Shown: piece by piece, positions 1-9,101 of the stretch | How the letters are laid out: the number at the start of each line of letters is the position of its first letter | Position numbering within the stretch: the first letter of the stretch is position 1 | NCBI RefSeq assembly: GCF_019970045.1 | Contig: NZ_JAHXYI010000005.1 | Coordinates: 434,001-498,000, forward strand | Direction: 5' to 3' | Source: Chryseobacterium sp. GVT01B | GTDB taxonomy: Bacteria; Bacteroidota; Bacteroidia; Flavobacteriales; Weeksellaceae | DNA: 64,000 bases | Made by a program: the position numbers and the translations under genes | Notes under the pieces: model-generated | The model's database searches: none | What the model saw: the letters and a program-made list of their open reading frames with translations, nothing else | What the model was told of the DNA's origin: nothing

Positions 1-1191
1 CGTACTCAGATAGGACTTCTGAATGACAGCCATTTATGGATGACGGCAGGATTTATTATTCTGACTGCTGTTCTCGGAAAGTTTGCGGGAAGTGCACTGA
101 CGGCAAGATTTGTAGGCATTAACTGGAAAGAAAGCTTAACGATTGGAGCTCTGATGAATACAAGAGGTCTTATGGAACTTATCGTACTGAACATCGGATA
201 TGACCTTGGAGTTTTAAGTCCTGAAATTTTTGCAATGCTTGTGATTATGGCACTCTTTACCACTTTCATGACAGGACCTGCTCTTGATTTCATTAATTTT
301 ATATTTAAATCTAAGAAAAATCAGGATGAGCCTGCCCACGAAAATGATTCTAAATATCGGGTTCTTCTCTCTTTTGACAAACCGGAATCCGGAAGTACTC
401 TCTTAAAACTGGCTCACAATTTCACTCATAAAATGAATGGCAATAAAAGCATCACTGCTATGAATATTGCTCCGGTAGATGAAATGCATGCCTATGATAT
501 CAATGAATATGAGGATTCACAATTTCAAAACGTCATTGAAACCTCTCACGATCTTAATCTGGAAGTAACTACTCTCTTTAAAGCCTCTACCGATATAGAA
601 AGTGATCTTACCAGCATTACCAATAAAGGACATTATGACCTTCTGCTGATCATGCTTGGAAAATCCATGTATGAAGGAAGTTTATTAGGCCGTTTGCTAG
701 GCTTTACCACCAAAATCATCAATCCCGAAAAGCTCCTGAATACAGTGAAAGGCAAAGGAAATATATTCAACAATTCTCCTTTTGACGATTTTACCCTTCA
801 GATTCTGGACAAAACCAATATTCCTGTGGGAATTTTGGTAGAAAAAGACTTTAAAGCGGCGGATAAAGTATTTGTTCCCATCTTTAATCTAAGTGATTTT
901 TATCTTCTTGAATATGCTAAAAGGCTTATCAATAACAACAATTCACAGGTTATCATTCTGGATGCTGCAGGACAGATCCGAAACAATATTGAGGTGAAGG
1001 AACTTATCAGAAGTATTGAACAGGTAGCTCCTAATCATATTACCCTGTATAATGAAAAGAAGATTGAAAAAGAATTTCTGAACGCTCAGGATCTGATGCT
1101 GATCAGCAGTAAAAGTTGGAAAAATCTGATTGATACAAAAAGTCTTTGGCTTTCTGATATCCCTTCTACATTAATAATTTCAAACCCATAG
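1..1191 (+). CDS. Cation:proton antiporter (CPA2 type), 3' part
   Basis: The reading frame is open from base 1, so the 5' end lies outside the window. The first 90 or so residues carry the last membrane segments of a CPA2-type Na+/H+ or K+/H+ exchanger, including the MNTRGLMELIVLNIG motif typical of this family. Residues after about 110 form a soluble tail of roughly 270 residues with two alpha/beta stretches that resemble universal-stress-protein-like domains, a common cytoplasmic tail in this family. It probably exchanges monovalent cations for protons across the inner membrane. The ion cannot be told from this fragment. Family call is secure; substrate is not. Confidence 0.88.
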   Translation, partial: RTQIGLLNDSHLWMTAGFIILTAVLGKFAGSALTARFVGINWKESLTIGALMNTRGLMELIVLNIGYDLGVLSPEIFAMLVIMALFTTFMTGPALDFINFIFKSKKNQDEPAHENDSKYRVLLSFDKPESGSTLLKLAHNFTHKMNGNKSITAMNIAPVDEMHAYDINEYEDSQFQNVIETSHDLNLEVTTLFKASTDIESDLTSITNKGHYDLLLIMLGKSMYEGSLLGRLLGFTTKIINPEKLLNTVKGKGNIFNNSPFDDFTLQILDKTNIPVGILVEKDFKAADKVFVPIFNLSDFYLLEYAKRLINNNNSQVIILDAAGQIRNNIEVKELIRSIEQVAPNHITLYNEKKIEKEFLNAQDLMLISSKSWKNLIDTKSLWLSDIPSTLIISNP

Positions 1192-1295
1192 CCAAAATAA
1201 CACACCGATATTTCTATTTCTACCAGAAGCTGTAAATATTATTCGTTGTCTGTAAAGAAAAAACGGGTATATTTATAGCTTCAATTTTTTGGGAC

Positions 1296-1793
1296 ATGCT
1301 GATTAACAGTGAAAATGGAGTTATAGAGCTGAAAACCTTTGCTACCACACTTTATAAGGGAATAAGTCTTGATCAGCTGAAGCAGACTGATTTTTATAAA
1401 GAAAAGTATCACAATATGTGGGATGTAAAAACCGGGTATTTTTGGTATTATTTTCAGCATATAGAAATAAAAGGGTATCAGGTATCTTTCAGTTTGTGCT
1501 TTTTCGGAGATCAGCTGGACATTATCCATATGAACACATGGGAAAATGGTGATGCTAAAGACTGGAATGAATGGACAGAGGAAAAAGAAATGAACGTTTT
1601 TCACAGAAACAATACTTTTCTCACCCGGATCCTGGAAATGTCTCCAACCCAAAAAAAGAAAAAACCTTACCCAAGCTGCACCTTCAAATTTCCCTGGGGA
1701 GATATATGGTCGGTCTACGATCCGAGAAGTGCCAGCAGCCTGATGGGAATCAATTTTAATGAAGAGGAAAAAACAAATAAAAATAACTTATAA
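1296..1793 (+). CDS. Hypothetical protein, 165 aa
   Basis: I do not recognise this protein. It has no signal peptide or membrane segment, is rich in Trp, Tyr and Phe (for example the GYFWYYFQH stretch near residue 50), and ends in a lysine- and asparagine-rich tail. It sits 104 bases after the antiporter and 20 bases before the zinc-ribbon gene on the same strand, so the last two may be cotranscribed. The aromatic, mixed alpha/beta composition suggests a small soluble cytoplasmic protein. It could be an immunity-like or SMI1/KNR4-like protein, but no diagnostic motif is visible. Confidence 0.6.
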   Translation: MLINSENGVIELKTFATTLYKGISLDQLKQTDFYKEKYHNMWDVKTGYFWYYFQHIEIKGYQVSFSLCFFGDQLDIIHMNTWENGDAKDWNEWTEEKEMNVFHRNNTFLTRILEMSPTQKKKKPYPSCTFKFPWGDIWSVYDPRSASSLMGINFNEEEKTNKNNL

Positions 1794-1813
1794 CCAAAGA
1801 ACAAGACTTTAAT

Positions 1814-2353
1814 ATGTGCCGATACTCCATGATGGTTTACAAAGGACATTATGCCTGTTTCAACTGCCAGAAAACTTTCAAACGCCGCCACCTGAAAGAT
1901 GTGGACCGGGATGCTCAGACTTCCGTGGAAGCCAAGTGCCCCGAATGTGGAAATCTGATGGCCAATATGGGACTTGATTTTAAATCCCCTCCTAAAAATG
2001 ACGATAAGCAATGGGCTCATATCCGTGATTTGTATACGATAGGAATCACTTTTCATTCATGTGGATGCTCCGGTCCCGGATATATTCCGCAGGACAGAAA
2101 GGCCATTATTACCTATCTGGAGAAAATCCGCTCAGAATATATGCACTCTCTTGTATTCTGGAGATATCGCATAGAACCTGAAAATAAAAAGGAACGGGAA
2201 CTGGATTATCAAAAGCACAGCAGTCATTTATGGGCTGTAAACCGTAATGCTTTTAAAGAAACAGTAACCAATCAGGAAGGAATCAACTATTGGCTCAAGA
2301 GAATCAATGAGGTGGAAGAAAGACTGAATATTATCAAAGCGGATAAACAATAG
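1814..2353 (+). CDS. Zinc-ribbon hypothetical protein, 179 aa
   Basis: Two CxxC knuckles, CFNC near residue 15 and CPEC near residue 43, form a treble-clef or zinc-ribbon-like pair in the first 50 residues. A CGCSGPGYIP segment near residue 80 adds two more cysteines. The remainder is charged and helical, without signal peptide or membrane segment. It is probably a small zinc-binding cytoplasmic protein; a nucleic-acid or protein partner cannot be inferred. It follows the 165-aa unknown by 20 bases, which suggests a shared transcript. The start is the ATG giving MCRYSMM; no in-frame alternative is obvious. Confidence 0.7.
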   Translation: MCRYSMMVYKGHYACFNCQKTFKRRHLKDVDRDAQTSVEAKCPECGNLMANMGLDFKSPPKNDDKQWAHIRDLYTIGITFHSCGCSGPGYIPQDRKAIITYLEKIRSEYMHSLVFWRYRIEPENKKERELDYQKHSSHLWAVNRNAFKETVTNQEGINYWLKRINEVEERLNIIKADKQ

Positions 2354-2360
2354 CAACCAT

Positions 2361-3008
2361 TTAATCAGTTAATTTCAGAAGTCTTTTAAAATCCTCTGTT
2401 ATACTTTTCTCCTGCTCAGCCGGATAATCCGCATTGATATTATATTCGCGTCCCATAGTAGCATTAATTAAAATAATATTTCCATTTTCAAAATAATTTC
2501 GGGTTATTGTAATTTCTGATTTTTTCAAATCAAATGCTTCCGTATCATTATTTTCTTTCATTGCTTCAGCATCATAGAAAAGGGGTCGGTTATACCTGTA
2601 CTCTTTCTCGAAAACAAAAGAAAGTCGCCCGTTAAGAAGATAATATTCTATCAGTTTCTGTCCCATTTCGCCATAATGCCTGGCAATAACTTTTTCCAAC
2701 CCTTTATCCGTATAATAAAATGTGGCCTCCCCTCCTTCTGCAGATTCTCCTTCAATATCCTTCTTTTTGACAAAAGTCCATTTTGTCATGGAATTAATCC
2801 TTTTAAAATTGGTCTGAATAGGTTTCAGCTGCTTTTTTAAGCCCTTGCTATTTGTTGTATCATTTTCATTGAATGTTTCGTTGATCCTTACAGTATCCTT
2901 TGCTTTTGTAGTGAAAAAAACAGAAGCTTGATCGCCGGACTTCTGAGCATATGCAGAACTCAAACTGATCAATATTATGAAAACTCCGTGTAAGAATCTA
3001 TTCTTCAT
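2361..3008 (-). CDS. Secreted hypothetical protein, 215 aa
   Basis: The N-terminus is a classic Sec signal peptide with a hydrophobic run (residues 7-18) ending SSAYAQ, so cleavage after YA is likely and the mature protein is probably periplasmic. There is no lipobox. The body is charged, with alternating beta strands, and has no motif that I recognise. It converges with the zinc-ribbon gene, with only 7 bases between the stop codons, and faces a repeat-filled intergenic region upstream. Function unknown. Confidence 0.65.
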   Translation of the reverse strand: MKNRFLHGVFIILISLSSAYAQKSGDQASVFFTTKAKDTVRINETFNENDTTNSKGLKKQLKPIQTNFKRINSMTKWTFVKKKDIEGESAEGGEATFYYTDKGLEKVIARHYGEMGQKLIEYYLLNGRLSFVFEKEYRYNRPLFYDAEAMKENNDTEAFDLKKSEITITRNYFENGNIILINATMGREYNINADYPAEQEKSITEDFKRLLKLTD

Positions 3009-3067
3009 GTTTACTGTTTTATAACTTTAAAATTAGTAATAACTTTTGGTTGTATTGTACATTATTA

Positions 3068-3360
3068 AACCACAAAAGTCACAAAAGTTTTTTTGTTGGC
3101 TTATTTTAATTTACTACTAACTGTTTTAAAAGTACACAAGCTTTGAAAACCCTTGTAACAGCTTAGATTCCTACAGAATGACAAACTCATGGATAAACCA
3201 TCATTCCAATTATGTCATTCCGTAGGAATCCATCCACATTAAACCAATAAGAAAGCATCAACAAAAACTCCAATCCTGACTAGCATCACAACTGAAGACG
3301 TAAAAATTCCCCTCCACTGGAGAGGTGGCGAAAATTCAGAGAATTTTTGACAGGGTGGCT
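3068..3360 (+). repeat. Dispersed intergenic repeat, family 1, copy A
   Basis: This fills most of the 465-base gap between the secreted unknown and the LysM gene. It opens with a CACAAAAGTTTTTTT block, then an inverted pair (3165-3184 and 3212-3231, an AGATTCCTAC..GAATGACA arm and its complement), then a second module with a CCCCTCC hairpin and an AAAATTC/GAATTTT hairpin ending in GACAGGGTGG. The same order of modules recurs at 22798-23027 and, inverted, at 50576-50876. No coding frame is apparent. Confidence 0.8.
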
Positions 3361-3473
3361 TCCATGCTGCATTTATCTTCATGTCGTAATTCTACTACAC
3401 TTTTTAAAATTTAACCCTAAAAATTAATTTCAAATAGAGTTTTTTAATAGCTTTATCCTATAATTCACATTGG

Positions 3474-4496
3474 ATGGAAATTGATTTCTTACAATATCAG
3501 GTACGGAATGGAGACACGCTGACCTCTATCGCTTCCCGGCTGGGCATGACCGGTGAAGAACTAAAGCTGTTTCACAATTCCCATTGCCAAAAAATGGATA
3601 AGATTTGGTTTGAAAGTCTTAATGACGTCAAAAATATCTATGTTCCCACCAATTTTAAAACAGAGATCCAGAAAGAACGAGAAAGAAAAAACAGTTTTCC
3701 TTCAAGATTTTCAGAGTCTTTTCTTGCCAAAACATATTCAGTGAATGAGACTTTTGAAAGTCCGTTTGAACCTTTCGTTACTATTGATTATACCATTGAG
3801 CTTGCTCTTCACAAAAGCAAAAATACAGATCAATATATTTTGAGCTACAGCCAGAATGATTTTAAATCCAATGGAAATACGCCCGATGATAAGGTAAGCA
3901 GCTTATCCATTGCCTGCATGAAAAGTATCATGCCTCTTGAATTTATTATGAATGACAAGGGTCAAATTATCGGCTTTGCGGACCACAAAAAAATCACAAA
4001 CACATTTACCCATCAGCGTAAAGATCTTGAAGAGTTTTATGTAGGAGAAGTTTCTCAAAATTACATGAATTCGTTTAAAAGGGGCATCAGCGATGAAACG
4101 GTTTTCTTGCAGCAATTGCAAAGTACACTCCTTTTTCAGACTTTGTTTCCCAAAATAGATTGGTTTCAAAGAAAAAAGAATTGGACAGAACCTATTTATT
4201 TTTTACAGAATTCGTTTCCTGTACAATGCGAACTCAATATTGAACAGTCAAATGATGATGAAAACTCTGCTTTGACCATTTTAAACGGTAAAATCACCGA
4301 ACGATGCACTCCACAGGAGATTATGCGCGGCATAAAGTTTAAAGATTCTGCAGCTGAACCTGCGCAAGGAAATATAATATTAGAATACACCACCCACACA
4401 AAAAATAAGAAGCTTCTTCAGGCTAAAGCTTCGGTTTTACTCAGTCATGAAGATGAATTTATTCACCAGCACCATATCAATATAACACAAGGATAA
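3474..4496 (+). CDS. LysM-domain protein, first gene of effector island
   Basis: Residues 5-60 match a LysM fold (YQVRNGDTLTSIASRLG, then a leucine and asparagine-containing second helix). The rest, about 280 residues, is mostly beta and has no recognised domain or signal peptide. LysM proteins without export signals next to PAAR-like genes are common in Bacteroidota type VI or extracellular contractile injection loci, where they help mount the spike or adapter. Its stop is 1 base before the next gene's ATG, so translation is probably coupled. It starts a four-gene operon with the PAAR-like protein, the GH19 effector and a lipoprotein. The role as a spike or chaperone component is inference from context. 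Confidence 0.75.
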   Translation: MEIDFLQYQVRNGDTLTSIASRLGMTGEELKLFHNSHCQKMDKIWFESLNDVKNIYVPTNFKTEIQKERERKNSFPSRFSESFLAKTYSVNETFESPFEPFVTIDYTIELALHKSKNTDQYILSYSQNDFKSNGNTPDDKVSSLSIACMKSIMPLEFIMNDKGQIIGFADHKKITNTFTHQRKDLEEFYVGEVSQNYMNSFKRGISDETVFLQQLQSTLLFQTLFPKIDWFQRKKNWTEPIYFLQNSFPVQCELNIEQSNDDENSALTILNGKITERCTPQEIMRGIKFKDSAAEPAQGNIILEYTTHTKNKKLLQAKASVLLSHEDEFIHQHHINITQG

Positions 4497-4497
4497 T

Positions 4498-5346
4498 ATG
4501 AAAAATTATGTCACACAAAAAGGCGATACTTTCAGTTCGCTGGCCGGGCAGTTTAAGCTGAAAAATGAGGCCATTTTAAAAACTTATCATAACCTCCACT
4601 GCCCGCCGGAAGATGTCATGCAGGAGCCTGTTCCCGGAAAAACCATTTTTATTCCGGAAGATCCACACCTTATGGCCGAGGAAACAGAATCTCAAAATAT
4701 CTCTGCATCTTCTCAGCAGGAGTCTACAGAAGATGATGCTGTTTCTGAAGAAAATTCAACGGAAGAAACTCCAAATGAAGAGCAATCATCTGGAACAGCA
4801 GAAGAGCCAACCAATAAAGAAGAAAAGAAAGATAAAAAAGAAGATAGTGGTTCCAGTCCCCATGAAGGAAAATATTTCATTGTACAGAAGGGAACCGTAC
4901 AGTGTAATCAGGGATTTAAATTTCCAAAATTTAAAGTCACCAGTCATCAGAAACATTACTGGAATGACGGAGAAGGACAGGCCGATTATCTGGCTGTAAC
5001 AGAAGACGATCTTCAGCTTGATCCTGCAGCACAACCATTTGGACAATGTAAACTTAAGCCAACTTCAGGAGGTTATCTTCCCTGTGCTTATGCTCCTGCC
5101 GGAAAGTGGCAGAAGACGTATGAAAAAGTAAAAGTGATGGGAAAAAGCTGTCTTACGGAAATCTCTGAACTAATGTGCAGTACAGGAGGAAAAATCACCA
5201 TTCTCAAACACGGACAGCAGAGTGAAGTCGGTAAAAGCCAGGTTGCCAAAACAAATACGCAGGAACAGCAGGTTTACAATCCCGTTGTGGATTTTGATGA
5301 ATTTAAGGAAGATACAAAAGGTACAGACGAACTTTATTACAGCTAA
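4498..5346 (+). CDS. LysM + PAAR-like (DUF4280) tip protein
   Basis: Residues 3-52 are a LysM domain (YVTQKGDTFSSLAGQF). Residues 60-125 are a Glu/Ser/Lys-rich linker. Residues 127-245 are a DUF4280 PAAR-like domain with conserved Gly and Cys positions (VQKGTVQCNQG, PFGQC, SCLTE, MCSTGGKITI). DUF4280 proteins are thought to sharpen the spike of contractile injection systems and to carry effectors. No signal peptide is present, as expected for a protein loaded from the cytoplasm. It lies between a LysM protein and the large GH19 effector with spacings of 1 and 3 bases. No sheath, baseplate or VgrG gene is in the window, so this is an orphan payload module or the apparatus lies elsewhere. Confidence 0.85.
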   Translation: MKNYVTQKGDTFSSLAGQFKLKNEAILKTYHNLHCPPEDVMQEPVPGKTIFIPEDPHLMAEETESQNISASSQQESTEDDAVSEENSTEETPNEEQSSGTAEEPTNKEEKKDKKEDSGSSPHEGKYFIVQKGTVQCNQGFKFPKFKVTSHQKHYWNDGEGQADYLAVTEDDLQLDPAAQPFGQCKLKPTSGGYLPCAYAPAGKWQKTYEKVKVMGKSCLTEISELMCSTGGKITILKHGQQSEVGKSQVAKTNTQEQQVYNPVVDFDEFKEDTKGTDELYYS

Positions 5347-5349
5347 GCC

Positions 5350-7857
5350 ATGACAGGAAGTATAATCGGAAATCAGAATCCTCTGGTAGGAACAACCTAT
5401 ACCTACGAAATAAAACCTTCGGGACTGTCATTCGGTCTGAAAGGTGACTATGAATGGTATCTTTATAAGAAGCAGAAAAACGGAATCTGGAAAGATATTA
5501 CCAACAAACCTAAAAAAGGTGAAAAAGTAACGTACAGATTCGGAGAAATAGGCCTGGGTATAGAATTTCAAATGAAAGTCTATGAGATTAAAAAAGGAAT
5601 TTTACCAGGTATGTCTGCTACCAAGCAACTGGCTGGCAGCTGTATATTAATTCCGACCAGTGATAAGGTTTCAAAAATAGAGAAGGTAATTCTTTTCAAC
5701 AGAGGAGCAAAAGACGTCAATAAGGCAAGTTACCGTGATACTCTTATTGCGCAGGCACATTGCATTGCAATGTTTAATAAAGAGATCGAGTTTCATCTTT
5801 GGGAAGATGATGCACCTGGAAAAGGCCATGATGTTAATATCAATAAAAACAACCGTCACACAAGAAGTTATAAGGCTCGGGTCAATGAAAAAGGGATTGC
5901 AGAAGTGCCAATTCCCCTGATGTCTGATGAAAAAATCCTTCGTCAGATGGCCAATCAGTTTCTAATGAAGGGTGACAGGAATGAAGGCGCCAATCATGAG
6001 TATTATGTTACAGCCACTTATTCAGGAAAAATCCAGGGAGCCAGCCAGGTAAATGTAGATGTAGCCAATCCTGATTATAAAGGACAGCCTCAAAATCAAC
6101 CCCAACCTAAGCCTAAACCCGGCACACAGACTCCAAAATTTTCTCCAAAACAAGGAGGTGGCCCCAAACAGCCAGATCCTACAGGTAATATTATAGAAGC
6201 TCTTTTCATTGATGATAAAGGAAATGAACTGTCCAAAGTAGCTGTAGGAGATAAAGTAAGAGTAAGAATTCACTCCAAAAATATGGTGGGAAAACACATC
6301 CAGTATGTAGTTTGGGAATATGATTCCACTTCCAATGATGAAGTTTACAGAAGTGGAAATATTAAAATTCCTGCTGATGTATGTGACACTTCAGGATTTA
6401 TCATTACAAAGGCTATTTTTGAAAAAGGAGTAGACTCTCCTATCGGCGACCCGGATTCCGATAAACAAAATTATTTTATAGAAATTATCTCAAAAGATCT
6501 TTCCGCAGAATCTCAGAAATTTGGGGTAAATTCGGAGGGTCTGATGCAGGTGGAGAAGGTGAAGAGTGCGGCGGGGGTGCAGAAGCAGCCTGAACCTGCA
6601 GTTCCAAAAACTGGGAAATGTTTTTGTAATAGAGATTTCACACCAGAAGAGTTTGAGAAAATAATTCATGGGCTTCGTGATAGCGAAAAGCGAGTTAAAC
6701 AAGGTAGCGGATATAATTTATTTAATGCTCCTAATTGCAATATTAAAGCTGAAGATAGAACCATCGAAAAGCTGCGTTCTCAAATAAATACAATCTTCAA
6801 TCGTTATGGTATCAACACCTGCCTTAGAAAATTACATTTCTTATCACAAATTTATCATGAAACTGATCGTCTACGAACTGCAAAAGAATATGCCGATGGA
6901 ATTAAGTATGATCCAGGTAAACATCCAGATGCAATAAAAAGTGGAAATACAACAAAAGGAGATGGTGAAAAATATAAAGGTAGAGGTTTAATGCAATTGA
7001 CCTGGAAAAACAACTATAAAATCTATAAATATTATTCTGGAATTGATGTAGTTACAAATTACGAAAAGGTTTCCGACACACTTTCAACAGCCTGTGAATC
7101 AGCTGGATGGTATTGGAAACAAGGAAAAATATTAAGTATTGACACAAGATGGAAAGGTCCCGCAGATGCACCATCCTATGTAAAGATTCACAAACCTGAC
7201 TACCCTAAAGATACAATTACATGGGAAGATAATGGCAAAAAAAAGAAATATGGAACGGTAAATATGGGATTAATAGCTGATGATGACAAAGTAGATTTAA
7301 TAAGTTACTTAGTGAATGGAGGAGCAAATGGTTTACAAGAAAGGAGGAACTATGTAATTACATTAAAAGCTTTATTTGAATACCCACAAAAATGTGTAAA
7401 TAAAACCCAAATCTCACCACCTGTAAATAACGGATCGTCTAGTTCTGTAACAATAAGATTAGTTAGAAAATGGCAAACTAAGAAATCAACAATTGGAGAA
7501 TTCAGTATTGACAATACTCAGATCAAAGGCTTTATCCTCGAAGAAAAAGGGCCTGACAGTACAGAGTCAGGAAAAGAGCAACGTGTTCCTATTGGGACAT
7601 ACAATCTAGAATGGCATTCCGGTACAAAAATTAAAAAAGGCCTAAAGCTATTCAATGATGTTGTATCTAAGGACAGAGCAATCTTAATCCATTCTGGTAA
7701 TACAGCAGATGATACTGAAGGATGTTTATTACCCGGAACAACCCGATCTACAGATTTTGTTGGTGGTAGTAAAGATAAATTAAAAGAAATATTTACCTAT
7801 GTGGAAGAAATAGGAATTAAAAACGCTAAAATTATAATTACTCAAGCATATGAATAA
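5350..7857 (+). CDS. Modular effector: beta domains + GH19 + DUF5675
   Basis: This 835-residue protein has no signal peptide. Residues 1-240 and 275-400 look like Ig-type or carrier domains around a Pro/Gln-rich linker (about 243-275). Residues 480-660 resemble glycoside hydrolase family 19 (chitinase / peptidoglycan muramidase): SQIYHETDRL holds the probable catalytic Glu and YKGRGLMQLTWKNNY is the substrate-groove signature. Residues 695-835 match DUF5675, ending in an IHSGNTADDTEGCLLPG motif with His, Asp and Cys. The expected target is peptidoglycan. It follows the PAAR-like gene by 3 bases and overlaps the lipoprotein gene by 8 bases. Base composition changes near 6600, where a G-rich stretch gives way to AT-rich DNA, consistent with exchange of the toxic C-terminal part. 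Confidence 0.85.
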   Translation: MTGSIIGNQNPLVGTTYTYEIKPSGLSFGLKGDYEWYLYKKQKNGIWKDITNKPKKGEKVTYRFGEIGLGIEFQMKVYEIKKGILPGMSATKQLAGSCILIPTSDKVSKIEKVILFNRGAKDVNKASYRDTLIAQAHCIAMFNKEIEFHLWEDDAPGKGHDVNINKNNRHTRSYKARVNEKGIAEVPIPLMSDEKILRQMANQFLMKGDRNEGANHEYYVTATYSGKIQGASQVNVDVANPDYKGQPQNQPQPKPKPGTQTPKFSPKQGGGPKQPDPTGNIIEALFIDDKGNELSKVAVGDKVRVRIHSKNMVGKHIQYVVWEYDSTSNDEVYRSGNIKIPADVCDTSGFIITKAIFEKGVDSPIGDPDSDKQNYFIEIISKDLSAESQKFGVNSEGLMQVEKVKSAAGVQKQPEPAVPKTGKCFCNRDFTPEEFEKIIHGLRDSEKRVKQGSGYNLFNAPNCNIKAEDRTIEKLRSQINTIFNRYGINTCLRKLHFLSQIYHETDRLRTAKEYADGIKYDPGKHPDAIKSGNTTKGDGEKYKGRGLMQLTWKNNYKIYKYYSGIDVVTNYEKVSDTLSTACESAGWYWKQGKILSIDTRWKGPADAPSYVKIHKPDYPKDTITWEDNGKKKKYGTVNMGLIADDDKVDLISYLVNGGANGLQERRNYVITLKALFEYPQKCVNKTQISPPVNNGSSSSVTIRLVRKWQTKKSTIGEFSIDNTQIKGFILEEKGPDSTESGKEQRVPIGTYNLEWHSGTKIKKGLKLFNDVVSKDRAILIHSGNTADDTEGCLLPGTTRSTDFVGGSKDKLKEIFTYVEEIGIKNAKIIITQAYE

Positions 7858-9088
7858 ATTACTCTTATTAATACTAACTATATTAATATCATGCAAAAGC
7901 CCTTCACAAGAGGGAAATAAAAACATTAATGTTGCAAATCTTGAGCAGTCATTTTCAAATAAAAAGGAAAAGGAGTTCTTAGAAAATTTTCCAAAGGATT
8001 TTCAAACCTTTAAAAATACATTTGGTTGGAACGATGAAAAAGATTCTGCTGAGATTCTTTATAAACATGCCAATTCTTATATTGATTACTGGTTTTCTTT
8101 AATTCAAAAACCTCAATATAAAAAATATGAAAATTCAATAATAGAAATTTCAAAAAATGGAAAATGGGAAGCTGATGCTGTTAATTATTTTAAAATAAAG
8201 TCAATAGAATACATTAAAAGAAATAACAAATATGATCTAATCAACTCTTTATCAAAGAATGATGCAAAATCAGTTTTAACATTTTTGTTTGATTCTCCTC
8301 ATCCAAAACCAGATGATACATTATTAGCCAACTTAACAATTGAAAAACAAAACTTGGCAAAAGAATTATTATCCACGGATACTTCAAATGAAACTAAAAG
8401 GGGCTCATTTGAAACCTATGTTAACAATGAAGATTATTTCATAAAGATCTTTGATGTCAACAAAGATGGCATCTCTGATAAAATTGTAAGTAACAAACCT
8501 TATCAAGGAGAAAATTTATTTATCTTTTTTGGGGATAAGCAAGGTAAATATACATTAGCATTGGAAACAAGAAACTTTTCTGAGGATGGAGGTAATATTA
8601 TTGATGATATCATTCCAATTTCTGGAAATAAAGGATTCACTGTAAAGACATCCTTCCCTGATCGTGGATACTATGAAAAAGAATATAATATTATTTTGGA
8701 TAATAACACATGGCTTCTTAAAAATATTATCTATAAAACAATGTCAGATATTTCTCAGGACGCAGTAAAATATATTTGTGATGTTCCCCAAAATATTGAT
8801 ATCCAGAAATCCGGATGGACTGATAAAGTAATACCTATTCCTGAAGAAAATGTAAGAGCAAAAAAATGTAGAGTAGAGAAAAGCAAAAATAAAACAGCCT
8901 TCTACATTCAAGATTCTGATGGTTATACCAATTTAAGGAAGGAGAAAAACTCTTCTTCTCAAATCCTACAAAAGATCAACACAGGTGAACAAGTTGAGGT
9001 TTTAGACCAAAACGGAGATTGGTGGTTGATAGTTTCTAAAGAAGGTAAAAAAGGATATGTTCATAAAAGCAGAATAAAATCTGAATAA
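7850..9088 (+). CDS. Lipoprotein with SH3 domain, probable immunity protein
   Basis: Residues 1-15 form a lipoprotein signal with lipobox LISC, so the protein is anchored in the periplasm. Residues 200-215 contain a calcium-loop-like DVNKDGISD segment, and residues 355-412 are a bacterial SH3 domain (GYTNLRKEKNSSSQILQKI .. WWLIVSKEGKKGYVH). The start overlaps the effector stop by 8 bases, implying coupled translation. A periplasmic lipoprotein directly after a peptidoglycan-degrading effector fits an immunity protein, and the SH3 domain may bind cell wall. Immunity is inference; a cell-wall-binding accessory is possible. The gene is as AT-rich as the 3' part of the effector, so the two probably travelled together. 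Confidence 0.75.
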   Translation: MNKLLLLILTILISCKSPSQEGNKNINVANLEQSFSNKKEKEFLENFPKDFQTFKNTFGWNDEKDSAEILYKHANSYIDYWFSLIQKPQYKKYENSIIEISKNGKWEADAVNYFKIKSIEYIKRNNKYDLINSLSKNDAKSVLTFLFDSPHPKPDDTLLANLTIEKQNLAKELLSTDTSNETKRGSFETYVNNEDYFIKIFDVNKDGISDKIVSNKPYQGENLFIFFGDKQGKYTLALETRNFSEDGGNIIDDIIPISGNKGFTVKTSFPDRGYYEKEYNIILDNNTWLLKNIIYKTMSDISQDAVKYICDVPQNIDIQKSGWTDKVIPIPEENVRAKKCRVEKSKNKTAFYIQDSDGYTNLRKEKNSSSQILQKINTGEQVEVLDQNGDWWLIVSKEGKKGYVHKSRIKSE

Positions 9089-9101
9089 GTAACTTAAACA
9101 A

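Noticed and set aside
4613..4999. Lysine-rich plus-strand frame inside the LysM-DUF4280 gene
   Set aside because: It is a shadow of the acidic linker in another frame and has no start context.
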